From JBEBVQ01 sp964527735 (lineage in GTDB: Bacteria; Bacteroidota; Bacteroidia; Chitinophagales; Chitinophagaceae): a stretch of 64,000 bases of DNA. Both the position numbers and the translations under genes were made by a program. The DNA is taken from positions 1-64,000 of the forward strand of contig CAZGPG010000020.1 of NCBI GenBank assembly GCA_964527735.1. Reading direction: 5' to 3'. The notes beneath the pieces were generated by a model. That model had not been told where the DNA came from. It worked only from the letters and a program-made list of their open reading frames with translations, and searched no databases. This document shows positions 61,658 to 64,000 of the stretch, piece by piece; positions within the stretch are counted from its first letter, which is position 1; each line of letters begins with the position of its first letter.

Positions 61658-64000
61658 TTACCACACAGCCTTCACCAGTTTCTCAACGTGTATTATTTTT
61701 CTACTAAGATCTGTTACCTGCAGCAGGTACAGACCATTTGCCAAACTGCTGATGTCTATGCTGCCTGCCTGTTCTGCACGCAGCACTGCCCTCCCCTCCA
61801 TACTTCTGATGGTAACAGATACAGGAGCCATTGCCGAAACCTGAATAACAGATTGTGCCGGGTTAGGATAAACATAAACACTGCTTTCTATTGAAAGCCC
61901 CCCGACACTTACGGGCGTAAACGCTCCGGACATACCGGTGCAACCATTGGTATCCGTTACCACCACACTATAAGCGCCTTTTGCTGCATAAGTATAAACG
62001 GATTGTGTGGCTCCGGTAATGGATTGGCTTTCGTAGTACCATTGGTAAGCCGTATAATGAGCTTCCGTACTAAGCTTATTGCCATCTTGCGTAACTACAG
62101 GCTGCGGCAACGGATGAATGATTATGGGGTCTGAGGTGTCCGTACAATGGCCAATGGTAGTGCTTACACTATAACTTCCGCTTTGCAGTGTAAGCAGCAT
62201 GGAATCTGTTTTGCCTACAATCACCGTTCCGTTATGCAGCCACTGCCAGGATATTCCCGGAGTTGTATTTGCCTGTAATAAAATACTGTCGTCCGCGCAA
62301 AGCGGGGCTGACCCGGAAGCCGATATTGCCGCCCCCGGGCTTACCGCAACAGCCAGCACCTGCTCTGCACTGCTCCCGCAGAAGAATCCGGCAGACACAC
62401 GTATCGTATCGCTGCTCATCCCGGAGACAACTGTTATACTATCTGTGATACTACTGCCCGTCCAACCGGAAGGAAGCGTCCATACATAAGCAATGGCACC
62501 GGCAACAGGAGGGACTGCATACCTGACCGTATCACCCGCACAAATAAATGTAGCACCTATTATAGTATCGGGAGGCGTCAGGTTACAATCGTTTATCCGT
62601 ATCAGGAAGCCATCGTCTCCGCCGCCGTGAGTTGCCTGATATCCACCTGCCGTGGCAAAATCCGTAATACTACGCGACAGGCCACCCATATATACATTAC
62701 CCCAGGCATCCACACTGATCCCCTGGCTGTAATCTACCTCACTGCCACCGTAAAAAGTGCCCCAGATGTGCTGTCCGGCGCTGTCAAGCTTTACTACATA
62801 AGCATCATGGCTGCCTCCGTTGCCAGGCTGTAAGCTTCCCTGGTCAGCAATACCAGTAGTGCTCATTGTAAGGCCGGCCAGGTAAACATTGCCATTGACA
62901 TCCGCATCCAGTGCCAACCCCTGATCGTTCAGATTGCCTCCGAAATAGGTGCCCCGGATACGGTTACCAACCGTGTCGAACTTTGCCAGAAAGGCATCCG
63001 TCCCGCCTGACACCAGTACCGGCTGGTAGCTGCCGGGAGTAGCTATACTATCTGTGCTGGCGGTGGTGCCTGCGAGATAGATATGACCGTCATGATCGCA
63101 GATTACGGCGGCCTGCTGCGACTCTTCTCCACTACCGCCATAATACGTTCCCCAACGGCAATGGCCTGCACTGTCGAACATAGCCAGAAAGGCATCGTAA
63201 GCACCGCCCAGACCCGGCTGATGTGAGGTAGCAGCTATACCGGTGATACTTGTACTGGTAGTCCTGCCGGCAATACAGATATTGCCCGTGGCATCGCAGG
63301 CGATTGCATTGCCATAATCATGTGCACTGCCACCAAAATAAGTACCCCATATACGGTTACCGTCTTTGTCAAATTTCATCAGGAAAGCGTCATTACTGGT
63401 AGCGCTGCCCTGCTTGGCTTCCTGGTGTGCGCCGGTGGTGCTGATGGCGTTCGAGCTGTTGGTAGCGCCGGATACATAAACATTACCCCACGGGTCACAT
63501 GTGGTTTCACCGGTCTGGTATTCATCCCGTGAGCCGCCGAGGTAAGTAGCCCATATGCGCTGTCCGCTCGTATCGAACTGTACAAGAAATGCGTCCCTTG
63601 AACCGCCACCGAATGTTGCCTGGTGACAGCCCGGTGTGACCATGCTGTTTTTACTTCCCGTATTGCCAAACATATAAACATGGCCGAAGGTATTGCAGGC
63701 GACACTGTAGCCGATATCGTTGCCGTTTTCGCCATAATAAGTGCTCCATATGCAAGTGCCCCGTCTGTCGAACCGCGCAATAAAGGCATCTGTTGCGGCA
63801 GTAAACGTATCCTGATAGCTGCCAGTGGTAGCAATATTAGCGGCGCTCGATGTCTGTCCGGTGATATAACAGTTACCCCATACATCTGTATTTAATCCAT
63901 TGACCTGATCCGTACCCACACCGCCAAAGTAGGTTCCCCATTCTAATACCGGATCTATAGTCAGTATCCCATGATGGCTGGCAGTTGCAAATCCGAGGGT
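61658..64000 (-). CDS. SBBP-repeat secreted protein with T9SS sorting domain, 5' end outside window
   Basis: At least 780 residues; the open frame runs on past position 64000, so the start and signal peptide are missing. It begins with the tail of a DUF7948-like domain (ILTIDPVLEWGTYFGG), then SBBP repeats of ~65 residues, each with a GTYYGGSG-type turn, GNVYLAG strand and AFLAKFD strand. PKD-like (AYVWTLPSGWTGSSIT) and Ig-like segments and a type-A sorting domain (VYVYPNPAQSVIQV, then LEKLVKAVW-like end) complete it. It matches the protein at 9037 in architecture. An in-frame GTG at 63919 is not the real start. Confidence 0.88.
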   Translation of the reverse strand, partial: TLGFATASHHGILTIDPVLEWGTYFGGVGTDQVNGLNTDVWGNCYITGQTSSAANIATTGSYQDTFTAATDAFIARFDRRGTCIWSTYYGENGNDIGYSVACNTFGHVYMFGNTGSKNSMVTPGCHQATFGGGSRDAFLVQFDTSGQRIWATYLGGSRDEYQTGETTCDPWGNVYVSGATNSSNAISTTGAHQEAKQGSATSNDAFLMKFDKDGNRIWGTYFGGSAHDYGNAIACDATGNICIAGRTTSTSITGIAATSHQPGLGGAYDAFLAMFDSAGHCRWGTYYGGSGEESQQAAVICDHDGHIYLAGTTASTDSIATPGSYQPVLVSGGTDAFLAKFDTVGNRIRGTYFGGNLNDQGLALDADVNGNVYLAGLTMSTTGIADQGSLQPGNGGSHDAYVVKLDSAGQHIWGTFYGGSEVDYSQGISVDAWGNVYMGGLSRSITDFATAGGYQATHGGGDDGFLIRINDCNLTPPDTIIGATFICAGDTVRYAVPPVAGAIAYVWTLPSGWTGSSITDSITVVSGMSSDTIRVSAGFFCGSSAEQVLAVAVSPGAAISASGSAPLCADDSILLQANTTPGISWQWLHNGTVIVGKTDSMLLTLQSGSYSVSTTIGHCTDTSDPIIIHPLPQPVVTQDGNKLSTEAHYTAYQWYYESQSITGATQSVYTYAAKGAYSVVVTDTNGCTGMSGAFTPVSVGGLSIESSVYVYPNPAQSVIQVSAMAPVSVTIRSMEGRAVLRAEQAGSIDISSLANGLYLLQVTDLSRKIIHVEKLVKAVW

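Noticed and set aside
63919..63921. GTG at 63919 as the start of the last T9SS gene
   Set aside because: The same frame stays open to 64000 and encodes the end of a DUF7948-like domain, so the gene begins outside the window.

Overview
The window is chromosomal DNA of a Bacteroidota bacterium, most likely from the Chitinophagales/Chitinophagaceae. The evidence is the fused lpxC-fabZ gene, a ~310-residue NusB, the Bacteroidota-restricted DUF6048, DUF6452 and DUF5723 proteins, a lipoprotein-type LptC, many secreted proteins with type IX secretion (T9SS) sorting domains, and repeated TAnnTTTG promoter -7 elements. There is no phage, insertion sequence, CRISPR array or rRNA. The only RNA gene seen is one tRNA-Met(CAT). 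Family names come from reading the translations; no database was searched.

Layout. 1-6.2 kb: malic enzyme (maeB), a class A penicillin-binding protein and an HD phosphohydrolase. 6.2-14.3 kb: a response regulator/histidine kinase pair (minus strand) divergent from two T9SS repeat proteins. 14.7-18.7 kb: lipid A operon lpxD, lpxC/fabZ, lpxA plus an ABC ATPase. 18.8-22.7 kb: minus-strand operon pheT, small coiled-coil protein, DUF6452 lipoprotein, DUF6048 protein. 23-30.3 kb: dnaB, a T9SS protein, a beta-CASP metallo-beta-lactamase, an NTF2-like protein, a family 2 glycosyltransferase and an alpha/beta hydrolase. 30.4-35.4 kb: a second regulator/kinase pair divergent from a T9SS protein; here the regulator is split by a frameshift at an A9 tract. 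35.5-41.1 kb: tRNA-Met, thioesterase, FAH-family hydrolase, nusB-DUF1573-yajC-coaE, an ExbB/ExbD pair and a Dps-like ferritin. 41.4-45.6 kb: a DUF5723/TSP3/OmpA outer-membrane protein and a GT-C type glycosyltransferase. 45.8-48.5 kb: coaX, an outer-membrane protein and lptC. 48.5-57.5 kb: a third regulator/kinase pair divergent from a large T9SS protein, followed by a T9SS type-B protein. 57.5-64 kb: an AraC regulator, a beta-helix T9SS protein, a small protein and an SBBP-repeat T9SS protein that runs off the right edge.

The main observation is a module present three times: a NarL/LuxR-type response regulator and a TPR-sensor histidine kinase on the minus strand, divergent from a huge secreted beta-propeller-like T9SS protein. 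The three kinases and three regulators are clearly paralogous, and the secreted partners share an architecture. I infer dedicated sensor/surface-protein modules. The second theme is the gaps. At least eight distinct short palindromic repeat families occupy intergenic regions, mostly between convergent genes, with no transposase in view. One forms a 60-bp perfect palindrome and another supplies the 3' end of a small gene.
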